From the NCBI GenBank assembly GCA_038496675.1, contig CM076660.1:1161180-1225179 (forward strand): a stretch of DNA of 64,000 nucleotides, given 5' to 3'. The position numbers and the translations under genes are program-made. Of this stretch, positions 49,250 through 59,793 are shown in pieces; the stretch's first letter is position 1; every line of letters starts with the position of its first letter. The stretch is from Rachycentron canadum (lineage: Eukaryota > Chordata > Actinopteri > Carangiformes > Rachycentridae). The notes beneath the pieces were generated by a model. The model worked only from the letters and a program-made list of their open reading frames with translations, was not told the origin of the DNA and searched no databases.

Positions 49250-49385
49250 TGGGAGCTCGGAGGGCCCGGCTGTGTCTGCTGAGGCAGTGGTTGCCAAGGT
49301 GTTTGATTAGCTTTGCAGCCCTGAGCGGCCTCATCAAACGGCTGTGGAGATAAATGGAGTAATTGGCAAATCACTAGCTGCTCTC
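49250..49385. other. candidate conserved non-coding element
   Basis: Non-repetitive stretch containing GGTGTTTGATTAGCTTTGCA, CGGCTGTGGAGATAAATGG and AGTAATTGGCAAATCAC; homeodomain-type TAATTG and GATTAG sites are visible. Candidate by texture only. Confidence 0.2.
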
Positions 49386-49899
49386 TCCCTCTGTGTTTCC
49401 TCTCTGACTCTCGACCCACACCCACTCCCAGCGGCTTTTCACTGTTGTCAGTCGCCACAACTCGACTTTTTTTCCCCCCATATCTATATCCACAGGGCAC
49501 AACCTGTGTGTATGATTGGCTCTTGGATTGTTTTTAAATGAATAAAGTAATTAAAAGCCAGCGCTGCAAAGTCCACTGAATATGTGTTGATATGAAACTT
49601 AAATAACTTTTGTTGTTTTTCACTACACTCACTCTCCAAATGCGCCTGAGCCATTGTGCATCATCTGACATGGACAGTGTTGATTGAGCTTTAAATCATC
49701 TGAGTTTGATTCCTATCTACTGACCATCACGGGGCGACTCATTTACTCTGGAGCAGGATACAACAGGGAGTCTGCAGGGTGGTTTAGGTGGTGCAGTCAT
49801 TTAAAAAAAGAACCAGATTGGTGTTTTTGTTGATCGTGATTATTTTCTGTATCAGTCCCGATATGTTACATCCATTAAATATGAAAATGTGACGTCCAT

Positions 49900-50372
49900 C
49901 AGTCTGTGAAGTGAAGCCTTAAACCTACTTCTATCTAATGACCATCAGGGGGCGACTCCACTGGTTGTTAAAGAAGTCAGATTGTATTGAAGTCTATGGG
50001 AAAATGTCCCTAGTTCTCCTTGATTTATTAGCTCAGTAAACGTTTTCCTAATGAGTTTATGGTCTCAGTCTCTAGTTTCAAGTCTTCAATACAACATGAT
50101 GTTCATTTTTTAAATGATGGTCCATTTAGAGGAAAATAGACCAGAAAGCAGGGGATGGATTAGGGGGCGTGGCTACTGTGTGATTGACAGACTGTACCAC
50201 CCAATCAGGATAGAGGACAGATCAGGTCAGATCCTCCCCTCACTCCTCCTCAGCTCCACCTTCTCCTCCAAATGTGGTTTCTACTGATTCCAAAAAACCA
50301 AGATGGCCGACGGACAAGTTACAAAAAAATGGCAGTTCACAAACCAACGGGTGACGTCATGATGGGTTGTCA
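49900..50372 (-). mobile_element. family A repeat, near full length
   Basis: Reverse-oriented: TCTGTGAAGTGAAGCCTTAA, ATGACCATCAGGGGGCGACT, core, GGGGGCGTGGCTACTGTGTG, ACCACCCAATCAGGATAGAG, CCAAGATGGCCGAC (50298-50311) and CAACGGGTGACGTCATGATG. A short related piece (CCATCACGGGGCGACTC) lies at 49725-49741. Confidence 0.88.
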
Positions 50373-51430
50373 CTTCTGCTTCTTCCAGCACATTTGAGCA
50401 TCAACAGGAAGTTTCGGATACTAAAGTTTGATAGTGAGATCAAAGAGGCAGCAACAGGTAAATATTTTAAAAACTAATCCCAACTCTGAACACTGCCCGT
50501 CCGATCTCCATCACCACCCTCCATCTGCCGCTCCCTTTGTTAAGAGGAGCACTTTGCTGAGGTGGGTGACAGTAATGAACTCTGACTCAGTGAGGCTGGA
50601 AAAGATGTAAATGAATGTAGACGAGGATGAAGAGTAATTGCTGACATCGACGACTGTGAAAGGTGTGCGCCGGAGAGAGTCAGAGAGCGAGAAAGAAAAG
50701 CAGAGACAGGCCACCCATGGGAGCTCTAATGTGGAGATGTGCGGCCCAATCAAGAGAGAGACACTTCAAATATCTGTTTATCTATTAACCAGATTGAATG
50801 CATGGACTGATGAATGGGTGGGCGGGTGGGTGAGTGATGGTGAATGAAGGCAGATGGAAACATAATGGTGACTGATGGTAGAAAGGAAGCAGGAATGGGA
50901 GCAAGAAAAGACGTTTTAAGTGGGAGGGAGGAAAGAAAGTAAAGAAATAAAAAGAGGAAATGAAGGAAAAGGATGGAGGAGAATTGATAAAATTAAAAGA
51001 AAGGGAATGAACTGTGACTCAAAGATTTTTTTTAAACCCAGTCTTAGTTGACTGCTGCTTCATATTGAACAGATTCTTAAGTACGTCACGTCTTAATTAT
51101 CCTTATTTTAGTTCCCTTCCTCCTAATTATCCTGCTCTTTGAGCTTATGTACAAAATATAAGGAACAAGTGATGATTAAATCTGTCCTCATTGAGCACAG
51201 TCAGCAGATTTCTTCAAACCTAATTAACAAGTGTTTGCTTTTACCGCAGTCATATTTACTTAAGCTCATCTTACTGGTCACATTCAAGTCAATATTTCAT
51301 ACAACTAACTGTTCCAGTGCTGACGAGTTAAAAACATGGCTGTTTAAATAATGCACCAAACTTCTATTTGATGGAGACATAAAAAAGTCTTGGGTTTGAA
51401 TATTTCATCATATATCCTTCATAAAGAGCC

Positions 51431-52042
51431 TTAAAGGTCCCATATTTACGCTTCTCCAGCCTTTTATTTTGAAGCATTGATATCCATAAGACAATATATT
51501 TCTGGTTTTAAGAATGAAAACCATCTCAGAACTTTAGTAAGAACAGGCCAGTCAGCCAATCAGACGAGAGAAATCCTGCAACGGTTGGGTGGTGGTGGGA
51601 TGGTGGATTCAGCTGGGTGGGGCTTGAGGGCAGTGACTGCTTTGTTGTGACATCACAAAGTTCCAGAAGTCCTGACGACTTGTTTTAAGGCTTAGTTTCT
51701 GAAAACAGGCTGTGGGCATTTCTCTGTGACTGAGACCTTTGATACTTTCACTGTGTTAATATAGAACCTGGACCTGATTTATAATCAAAGACCACATGGA
51801 GGTCTACCTTTAGACCGTATGGACCTTTAACATCTACCTTTAGACCGTATGGACCTTTAACATCTACCTTTAGACCGTATGGACCTTTAACATCTACCTT
51901 TAGACTGTATGGACCTTTAACATCTACCTTTAGACCGTATGGACCTTTAACATCTACCTTTGGACCTAATGGACCTTTAACATCTACCTTTAGACTGTAT
52001 GGACCTTTAACATCTACCTTTAGACCACATGGACCTTTAAAA
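51431..52042 (-). mobile_element. family B MITE, complete, eight 30-bp units
   Basis: Left end (plus strand) CTTAAAGGTCCCATATTTAC at 51430; right end ACATGGACCTTTAA at about 52026-52039. Internal landmarks are GGCCAGTCAGCCAATCAGAC, TTGTTGTGACATCACAAAG and GGTCTACCTTTAGACC. Eight tandem 30-bp units occupy 51802-52041. The reverse-strand open frame across the array exists only because 30 is a multiple of three. Confidence 0.85.
51802..52041 (-). repeat. 30-bp minisatellite, 8 units
   Basis: Eight GGACCTTTAA motifs start at 51821, 51851, 51881, 51911, 51941, 51971, 52001 and 52031. Units are almost identical; one differs as TTTGGACCTAATGG. Confidence 0.92.
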
Positions 52043-52294
52043 TACGAGGACCTGCTTGGAGCCATGTCATTGTGTTAGTAACTGTTACTTAAAGCTTTGG
52101 AGATTCAAAATCCTCACCTCATCTTTACTTAAATCAAATGAATTGAATGCATTTTGATACTGTGTTTTTGTTATTATTACTTCCAAAGGAGGCCCTGTTA
52201 CCACTGCACTGATAAATGCAACATATGAATTTAAACATACACAGAAAAGGAAGGCAAAAGGAAATTCAAGTAAAGTAGCAGTAGTAGTTTTATA

Positions 52295-52345
52295 ATCAAA
52301 GAAGACATTAAAACCTACGTGTAGACTACATGAGACCTTTAATAA
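52295..52345 (-). mobile_element. family B terminal fragment
   Basis: TAAAACCTACGTGTAGACTA followed by CATGAGACCTTTAATAAAG; this closely matches the end of the copy at 26186-26213 (GTAGACTACATGGGACCTTT). No element body is attached. Confidence 0.55.
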
Positions 52346-53052
52346 AGACGTGGACTGATGTGAAGAATGATAAAGAGCTGGATGATGACGCTGTTGGATA
52401 AGATGATTTTTCTGACCATAAAGCAGCACAAAATAAAAAAGTAAAATTGGATGTCTGGGAGAGAAAGCAAAATTATACATAGAAACATATTTTGTAGAAA
52501 TTGTACTATTATATGTGATGAAATACTTTAGGCTGTTTACTCATCGAAGTGGATAAAAATACACAATCATCCCATTTATGTCTTAACAAATGGCAAAGCA
52601 AATGTCAGTAAATTAGTGTAAATGAATGTACATTGTGTGAAATCTCATAATATGTTATGACTTGTATATCCACTGCATCTTTCTGTGTAATTACTTGAAA
52701 TATTCTTTGTGCTGCTGAGGTTATAAAAGAGTATTTTCATCCACACACACACAGTGTGCTCAAAATGAGTTGGATAAAGAGACAGAACATGTTATTATCT
52801 AGTTACTTCATCACAAATGTGCACGAATCTGCTTTGAACTTGCAAAACTAATGTTTTTTGTTTAATTAGTCTTCACCTCAGTAAGTCAATACGTGCCACC
52901 ACATACTAGAGTGCTGCATATTAAATTAAGATACTCAGTTGTCCAAACAACACTTGTTATCCACTTATTTTCATCGCACTTAAAGCGGCAGCAGCATCAT
53001 TTATCTCTCTGCTTCTTAAAGTCAAATGGAAGTAAAAAAAAATACATGTCTC

Positions 53053-53543
53053 ACATAGACTGTGTATAAAAATGGACATAGAGCCAATGCTGAAGAGCCT
53101 TGAACCTGCATTCTCTCTATGACCATCAGGGGGCGACTCCTCCGGTTGTAAAAAGAAGTCAGATTGTATTGAAGTCTATGGGAAAATGTCCCTACTTCTC
53201 CCTTGATTTATTAGCTCAGTAAACGTTTTCCTAATGAGTTTATGGTCTCAGTCTCTAGTTTCAAGTCTTCAATACAACATGATTTTCATTTTTTAAATGA
53301 TGGTCCATTTAGAGGAAAATAGACCAGAAAGCAGGAGATGAATTAGGGGGCGTGATTACGGTGTGATTGACAAACTGTAGCACACAATCGGGATAGAGTC
53401 CAGAGCAGGTCAGCTCCACCCCTCACTCCTCCTCAGCTCCACCTTCTCCTCCAAATATGGTTTCTTCTGGTTTCAAAAAACCAAGATGGCCGACGGACAA
53501 ATTACTGGATTTATAATAACTAGAGGCTTCATAACGGCAGTGG
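53053..53543 (-). mobile_element. family A repeat, near full length
   Basis: Reverse-oriented, from ACATAGACTGTGTATAAAAA through CATCAGGGGGCGACTCC, core, AGGGGGCGTGATTACGG and CCAAGATGGCCGAC (53481-53494) to GAGGCTTCATAACGGCAG, with a small insertion near its 5' end (about 53503-53520). Confidence 0.85.
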
Positions 53544-54697
53544 GTTGATATTTAGTCTCACATAAGCTACGGGCATATAGACAATCTGTGCATCCACACA
53601 ACTCAAGTTTTAATGTCTGTTTTTTTTTTTTTTTTTAAATAATGGAAGTAGATGTAGCTCTTAATTCAAAGGCAGAAAACGCAAACTCACTATTTTAATT
53701 AAAAAAGGGGAACAACCCGATGCCCATTTTTTTCATCATGTAGCATCAATGTTGACACAGCGGCAACGGAAAGACGCAAGACGCAACTATATACAATATG
53801 GGACCTTTAAGTTCATCCAGTCTTGTGACATGGCAGCAAGAAAGGACAAAGTCAACATTAAGCTTCCTGTGGGCAGTTTACGTTTCCCATCAGTCTTTGC
53901 CCGGAATATTCATCATCTCAGTCGACATATGATGTTTTTTTCATCGTGTGCAGATGCTCTGTTTTGCGCTCGTACTTTTTTCGTTGTGAGCTAATTTTGT
54001 CATCACTGTCCTCTGTTAGCACCGAGCCGCTCTCACAGGAAATCATCTGTCACGGCGGCGTCACTCCGAGGCCGACTGGCTGCTGCAGTCAGAACAGCTC
54101 TGTCACTTCTTATCTCCTGTCATGAGCACAAAACTCATTTGTCTAAGGAGTACATGTCACCTTCTCCCTGCCGAGTCCTGTTGGCAAATATGAGCTCTCC
54201 ACCATCATTCTCTTTACCGGGTCTGAAATCTCTCTCGCTCTAAAGAAAAAAAAAAAAAAAAAGACTTAAAAAAATCCTCCTCATCCTCTCTTGCTAGTTG
54301 TCATCTTACTCCTATCAAACACGAGTAGTACCAGCTCAGATCTGAGCCCTGCTCCCTTCACGACTGCCTGCTTATAATGCTAATATAAGCATTACATTCT
54401 TCTACTTTGCATTTATTCTATGTCAGGTTGACACATCACATCAGCTCAGTTACAGAAGTGTAGTGTGTGCGCACTGTGAACATTTTCTATTGGAATGGGA
54501 GAAGTAACAAATTCCAGTTGGTAAAATGAATTATAATTAAATTATATTTTCCGGAAAGAATAAAAATGACTAAGTACTATATTTATTCAGCACCTTTCAA
54601 AGAGCAGAGCTCTCACAGAGTGAGATAAAACGCAGACATAAAGCACAATAAAAACAGAATAAAATCTACACAACACTTGAGCAGTTTTTTAAAGATG

Positions 54698-54872
54698 TTA
54701 AAGATCCATACAGTCTAAAGGTAGATGTTAAAGGTCCATACGGTCTAAAGGTAGATGTTAAAGGTCCATACAGTCTAAAGGTAGATGTTAAAGGTCCATA
54801 CAGTCTAAAGGTAGATGTTAAAGGTCCATACGGTCTAAAGGTAGATGTTAAAGGTCCATACGGTCTAATAGT
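54698..54872 (+). repeat. 30-bp minisatellite, 6 units
   Basis: Six units in the forward orientation; CATACAG and CATACGG variants are mixed. Part of the family B copy here. Confidence 0.92.
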
Positions 54873-55343
54873 AGTCCTCCATGTGGTCTTTGACTATAGG
54901 TTCTATCTCCATACTGTGAAAGTATCAAAGGTCTCGGTCACAGAGAAATGCTCACAGCCTGTAATCAGAAGCTGAGCCTTAAAACCAGCCTTGAGAACAT
55001 CTAGAACTTTGTGATGTCACAACAAAGCAGTCACCGCCCTCAGCCCCACCCACCTGCAGCCACCATCCAACTACTGCAGGGTTTGGTTTCTCTGAGTGTT
55101 TTTCTGGAATCTGCTATATTTTATCACTCAGAAAACAGCGAATTAGAAGAAAGGCTCAGATTCCCTCTTCTCATTGGCTGACTAACCTGTTGCTACTTGA
55201 GATCTCCAGAGAGATGCCTAAGAGAGAGGAGATGTAAAACTAAACCGAGATGGTTTTTGTTCTTCAAACCACAAATTTATCTTCTTTTGTGTATCAAACC
55301 ATCAAAATAAAAGACTGAAAAAATGCAAAATACGGGACCTTTA
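54698..55343 (+). mobile_element. family B MITE, complete, six 30-bp units
   Basis: Six tandem units (54698-54872, TTAAAGATCCATACAGTCTA and later variants) are followed by CCTCCATGTGGTCTTTGAC, TTTGTGATGTCACAACAAAG, TCTTCTCATTGGCTGACTA and TCAAAATAAAAGACTG, closing with TACGGGACCTTTAA at about 55330-55343. Confidence 0.85.
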
Positions 55344-55638
55344 AAGATCTTCAAAGGTTTTTGAATCTAACTAGAGAGAGCTCCAAAGTTTCTAAAACCA
55401 CATTCTCAAATTTTGGACTGTCCAAGGTTCGCTTCTCTGTACAAGACGTCTAAAGTTCTTTGATACCAACATCACAAACGACCACGACCAAAAAAAAAAA
55501 AAAAGCCAAAGTCACAGCAGCAAAGCTATGACCCTTCGGAGAAACTAACGTCGCCTGATTATCAGACCCCACTTTGATCCCACACCTTGGTTCCCAACAA
55601 CCGGTCGAACTTTCCAACCAGACCGATCGGTCACTTAC

Positions 55639-55758
55639 CCATCACTCTGAGCCTCTCGGCGCCCACCACCACCTCCTGGTCGTCGGCGGAGAAAAGGAGC
55701 TTCCCGGAGGTGGATTTGACTTCAAACATCTTGCCTCGTGCTTTAAATCCATTGGATC
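55639..55758 (-). CDS. sgcd: sgcd coding exon b
   Basis: This 120-bp exon follows the acceptor ttcggtttag (AG at 55760-55759, with a pyrimidine-rich stretch upstream) and ends GATGG before gtaagtga (GT at 55638-55637). The split glycine codon G|GA joins it to exon a. The product contains FKARGKMFEVKSTSGKLLFS, then ADDQEVVVGAERLRVM. GKLLFSAD and EVVVGAERLRV are hallmarks of the delta-sarcoglycan beta-rich extracellular domain; zeta has a distinctly different segment (ITIGAEKLKV). The exon is separated from the next one by the 38.5-kb intron. Plus-strand open frames across it are shadows. Confidence 0.92.
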
Positions 55759-57954
55759 CTAAACCGAACACACAGAAAGCGAGGAAACATCAAAGAGGAG
55801 CGACTGGAGCAGGAGCTGATTTCTGACTGAATCACTCCACTACTTGAAATAATTCAAAATGCATCCGAGGGGAAGACATGGAAGGTGTCCCACAGGACCT
55901 GCTGACTTAAACAAATAAATGCTCTTTTCTTCTTTACTTCAAAAACAAACCATCACACTGTAAATTCAAACTAAGCATTGAAACACAGGTGTCACAGGTG
56001 TCTTCATAAAAAAAAAAAAAAAAAGGTATTAGATGATTTTGCTGTTCAGGGGCAGTGGAAAGTTCGTATAATCTTGAGAAGTACTTCATTTATCCCAAAT
56101 CACCTCACACTTTTCCTGAACCTAACCAGGTAAGTTTAGTCCCAAAACCTAACCAAACCATGACTATTATTATTCTAATTATTATTCTAATTGTTTGTGT
56201 AGCAATGACAACCTGTTGGTTCTGGTTTCACTGCTTCAGACGTCGCTTTCCAACCACAGAAGTTTAGAGGGACTGAATTTAGGCCATGAATTAAAATTAT
56301 TTCTATGTTTTTTTTGTACATCTTTAATATAATACTACTACTATTATTTCAGGAAAAAGTGTCATTAGACAGATATGACCTTGTACTTAATCCGATGCTA
56401 AGCTAGCGGATAAAAACAGGTGGTAGAATCAGGTGAATTTGCACTGTTTCTAGTGTTGTGGATGTAGAGCCTGAAGCAAATGCTGAAGAGCCTTAAACAT
56501 TTATTCCATGAAATGACCTTCATTGGGCGACTCCACTGGTTGTTAAAGAAGTCAGATTGTATTGAAGTCTATGGGAAAATGTCCCCACTTCTCCCTTGAT
56601 TTATTAGCAGTAAACAGTTTCCCATTGAGTTTATGGTCCCAGTCTCTAGTTTCAAGTCTTCGACACAACATATATGCAACATAAACTACATTCTTCATTT
56701 TACGTTTGTTGTATTGGTGCAACTAGTTCATCAACTGTGAGTTTACAGTGTCGTGATATGCGTTTTTTCAGCTCTGACGAATCCATCTGTTTAACATCAG
56801 CACTGTTTTTGCATCGACTTTGATTTCCCCAAACAGCTGTCAGTCAACGCTCCTGAACAACAGCCCTCCCCCTTTTCTGACGTTAACAGCAACCCTGTTC
56901 ATTCGGAGGTGGCCTGTTGGTGAAAGACGTCTCCATCACATCAATGTGAGTGTAAGACTCACGCTGCCAAAGCTGTGAACGGTGTCACAGCCAAGAACAA
57001 ACAGAGGATGTAGACAACTCCCTCCAACCCAAATTGCTTTGTCTCGCGTGGTGGCAGAAAACACTCAGCGCCGGGGGGTGGCGTGGGGGGTGGGGCGGTT
57101 GACTGATTGACGCGCGCGCAATTGATTCTGTCACTCTGCATCCGCGATGTGAAAGTTCCTCCCATCACCAGCGGGAAGACTCCGTCCTCCTCGTCTTTGG
57201 ACCCACAAGACAAATGTCAGCGCGCTGTTTAACATATGAGACACTTCCTGCGCACGTGTTTGCAGAGTCCCGTCTCTGCCGGAGCGTGACAGGCGGAAAA
57301 TGGGGGGAAGTAAAAGAAGGGAGTGCGACTGCAGAGTCATTGTGGAGCGACTGAGGCCAGGTAGAATTTATTGCTGTACTAATGTTTAATCCTGGAAATG
57401 AAGTAAAGACTTTTGACATTTAGAGCAGAGTCTGGACTCCCCAAAGTGTTCAGACATGAATTTAAGGAGTTGTAAATTGGCTAAAATGATGGGAAACAAC
57501 AAATCTACTGCACAAACGATCTTTATTTTCTCTCACTTTTCTCTAATCTATGTTTTAATGTGAGAAAGTGGAGACTTTTATCTCATCGGGCTGAAAATAA
57601 CTGCTCAAAAAAAAAAACAAAAACAAAAAAAAAAACAACAACCTCTAAATGGAAAATAATGATCAATGAACCCAATAAATCAGCAACGCCTTTTTATGCT
57701 TTTCGGTTTCCAGGGGCAGTAAAATGTGAATTATGTCCTGGGATGACTTAACAACAAAAAAATCTCTTCACTGACTAATGGAACCTTTAAAACTCCTGCA
57801 TGTTGTGGATGTGTTGCAGCTGGTGTCGTCAGTGTTGTTGGGTTTTTTTTCTTCGGTTTGATGTGTTTGAGAAATGTATCATATCAAAAAGAAAACATCA
57901 ATAAACTACATGAAAGCAGCTGGTGTTTCTTCTTCTTCTTCTGCGTCTTCTTAC
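55759..57954 (-). other. sgcd intron between exons a and b (2.2 kb)
   Basis: This GT-AG intron contains poly(A) at 56009-56024, a family A 3' fragment (56458-56671) and an A-rich low-complexity stretch (57603-57645). The part around 56860-57340 is GC-richer, with a G-rich patch near 57070-57100, but has no supported exon. Confidence 0.8.
56458..56671 (-). mobile_element. family A 3' fragment
   Basis: Reverse-oriented 3' part: GAAGCAAATGCTGAAGAGCC, GGGCGACTCCACTGGTTGTT, TCTATGGGAAAATGTCCCC, TAGTTTCAAGTCTTCGACAC. Lies in the 2.2-kb intron. Confidence 0.8.
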
Positions 57955-58042
57955 CTGTTACGAGTTGTGTGAGCAGCTCGTTGTTGTTGCCCATGATGTT
58001 GACCGACACGTTTCTGGACGACTGCAGGAACAGCGGTCGGCC
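57955..58042 (-). CDS. sgcd: sgcd coding exon a (most upstream in window)
   Basis: This 88-bp exon starts in phase 0 after a ctctccacag acceptor (AG at 58044-58043) and ends ACAG before gtaagaag (GT at 57954-57953). It encodes 29 residues plus one base, starting GRPLFLQSSRNVSVNIMG and ending LLTQLVT. The NVS triplet is an N-glycosylation sequon, at the position where family members carry N-V-T or N-V-S in the extracellular domain. The LLTQLVTG end is characteristic of delta-sarcoglycan; zeta and gamma differ there. The exon encoding the membrane-proximal part should precede it, but I found none between 58043 and 64000. A G run and a family A fragment lie just upstream in the intron. Confidence 0.88.
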
Positions 58043-58154
58043 CTGTGGAGAGATGGGGGGGGGGGATCAGAAAAACAACATGTCAAACCCAAACTTTAAC
58101 CTTAACCTCATCTGAAACCTGACTTTAACCTAAACCGTAAAAGTCTTCACCTAA

Positions 58155-58292
58155 GGTGGACGTAGACTCTGGGTCTGTGAAGCCAAAGCTGAAGAGCCTC
58201 AAGATCTATGGGAAAATGTCCCTACTTCTCCTTGATTTATTAGCTCAGTAAACGTTTTCCTAATGAGTTTATGGTCTCAGTCTCTAGTTTCT
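58155..58292 (-). mobile_element. family A 3' fragment, deleted
   Basis: Reverse-oriented: GTGGACGTAGACTCTGGGTC, GCTGAAGAGCCTCAAG, then directly ATCTATGGGAAAATGTCCCT to TCTCTAGTTTC. The GACCATCAGGGGGCGACTCC segment is missing. Confidence 0.75.
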
Positions 58293-59705
58293 CCATCGAA
58301 CCCAGAGCCTCCTCAGTGTGAGACAGTCCTAACCACCAAACCAAACATATCACTGGCAACTAGAAAGGAAAATGTGTATGTGACCACCTCATTAGAATAA
58401 GACTAAGGATGAAGAACACAGAACATCCAATTAAACAATCATCCAGTTTGCTTTTTACGCAACATAGGCTGGTGACAAAATGTGCATCGCACAGGGCGTC
58501 CGTGGCCACGTGGACGTGGACTTGGCTTGGAAACCAGGAAGACGCGACCGAACCGTTCTCTCTTATGGCAGTCGGCAGTGTCAGACGCGTCACCTGAGCG
58601 GTTCCTCTGCAAAGCGGCAGAGGAGCACAAACACACAGAGAAACATCCGAGCAAACGTACAACCTGACGCTCAAACACACACCATAACCGTCCGAGTGCA
58701 GAGGCTTCAGCCCCGTTTCCCGGAGACCCCCGCTCCGATCTGTAATGCTGATCACGTCGGACACTCGGCTCTTTCAGCGCCCGACTAATCTTCATGCCTC
58801 AGTCAACTTCTTAATTAGAGATAACAGCCTGACCATTGTGCTGCGCTCGCAGCTGAGGAGGGATATGCCTTGTGTGTATGTTTCTGATAACATTATGGCC
58901 GTTGCCAAACTTATTGAAGTTTCCACAGTAAACACGGCGAATGTATGATACACAAGCAGGAAGTTATCGCAATAACAATGTGGTGTGAACTGAATGTAAA
59001 ACTAACAAGAAGTTGGACGGATGTTGACGCACGAAAGGTGTCACAGTGATAATTACATCGACGTTAACAGCTGTACTTTTAATGTGTCAAGAATTTTTTT
59101 TTTTTTTTACCACGCCAATATGGCCAAATTGTTATGATTTTAATAACATTTAAACAGCAATAAAATATCCAAATGTCCAAAATGTACTTGGTTATGATGA
59201 CTCACGATGTTCTCTGTGAAGTTAAAGTGGTTCCCAAGTATCTGAATTTACTGCCAACAACAGTCCAATCTCTGTGATGTTAAACACTAAGACGATGTTT
59301 CAGCTTTTTCCTAAATTTATCCCAAGAACAATTCCGCAGAGCCCAGTTTCTGCGAATGCTCTCCAGCTGGGATCCAACTAAAACGTCCTAAACACCACAG
59401 CGAGGCTTTTTTTTGACTCTACTTTAGGGCCACAAATTAAAAAACAAAACAAAACAAACCATAAAGGATTCAACTGGAAAGCTGCACAAGACGCACAAGA
59501 CAGATGAGAACAGAAGAAGTGAGCGGGCGCTCAGACAAACGGAGGCTCTGTGGGAGCTCGACGCAGCCGTAGGCGACGAGAGCAGCGGCTCCTCAGACAA
59601 ACGGAGGCGAAACAAGCTGAACTTATGATGACGAAAGGCTCATTACAAAACATGACCCTGGAAATTGTAGCTCTGCAACGTAAACAGAGAACGCACCGAG
59701 TGTCA

Positions 59706-59793
59706 GCCTCCAGTTTGTGATCTCTGTCGGCCATCTTGGTTTTTTGGAGGAGAAGGTGGAGCTGTGGAGGAGCGAGGGGTGGAGCCGACCTGA
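59706..59793 (+). mobile_element. family A 5' fragment
   Basis: Plus-oriented 5' part with GTCGGCCATCTTGGTTTTTT, GAGAAGGTGGAGCTGTGGAG and GAGGGGTGGAGCCGACCTGA. No core follows. Confidence 0.7.

Larger units (their letters stand above)
17098..55638 (-). other. sgcd large intron between exons b and c (38.5 kb)
   Basis: This GT-AG intron holds most of the mobile-element load: a Tc1-like remnant (about 19890-20537); family A copies near 24.6-25.0, 28.7-29.0, 31.4, 41.5, 47.1, 48.6, 49.9 and 53.1 kb; family B copies at 25.7, 31.6, 51.4 and 54.7 kb; family C pieces at 33.0 and 45.8 kb; a LINE 3' end near 32.3 kb; many microsatellites; and the polypyrimidine tract at 29563-30342. The stretches 20600-21850, 33200-37120, 37170-40420, 40830-41430, 42000-43640, 46030-47080 and 53560-54690 look unique. 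No second complete gene is recognisable; a lone exon-like segment at 18476-18592 is described separately. Confidence 0.8.
1243..58042 (-). other. sgcd: delta-sarcoglycan gene body (five 3'-most coding exons and introns)
   Basis: Five minus-strand exons join in frame: 88, 120, 73, 124 and 186 bp, giving 196 codons and TAG. Every intron is GT-AG and the phases agree: after exon a phase 1, after exon b phase 1, after exon c phase 2, after exon d phase 0. Sarcoglycan landmarks appear in order: an extracellular N-glycosylation sequon, GKLLFSAD, EVVVGAERLRV, VETPHVRAEPFKELR, LESPTRSL, MEAPKG, and a C-terminal four-cysteine cluster. Delta-sarcoglycan is a type II membrane protein of muscle; with the alpha, beta and gamma subunits it stabilises the dystrophin-glycoprotein complex at the sarcolemma. 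I choose delta over gamma and zeta because of the LLTQLVTG, EVVVGAERLRV, PFKELR and LRLESKDGE segments. The vertebrate protein is about 290 residues, so about 90 N-terminal residues (cytoplasmic, membrane and first extracellular part) lie upstream of the window. The introns are very long, as is usual for this gene. Confidence 0.9.

Noticed and set aside
51802..52041. Regular 30-bp direct repeats, superficially CRISPR-like
   Set aside because: The units are contiguous with no unique spacers, and the genome is vertebrate.
51748..52065. Reverse open frame with a repeated KVDVKGPYGL motif, resembling a repeat protein
   Set aside because: It is a translation of the 30-bp minisatellite in family B; the frame stays open only because the period is a multiple of three.
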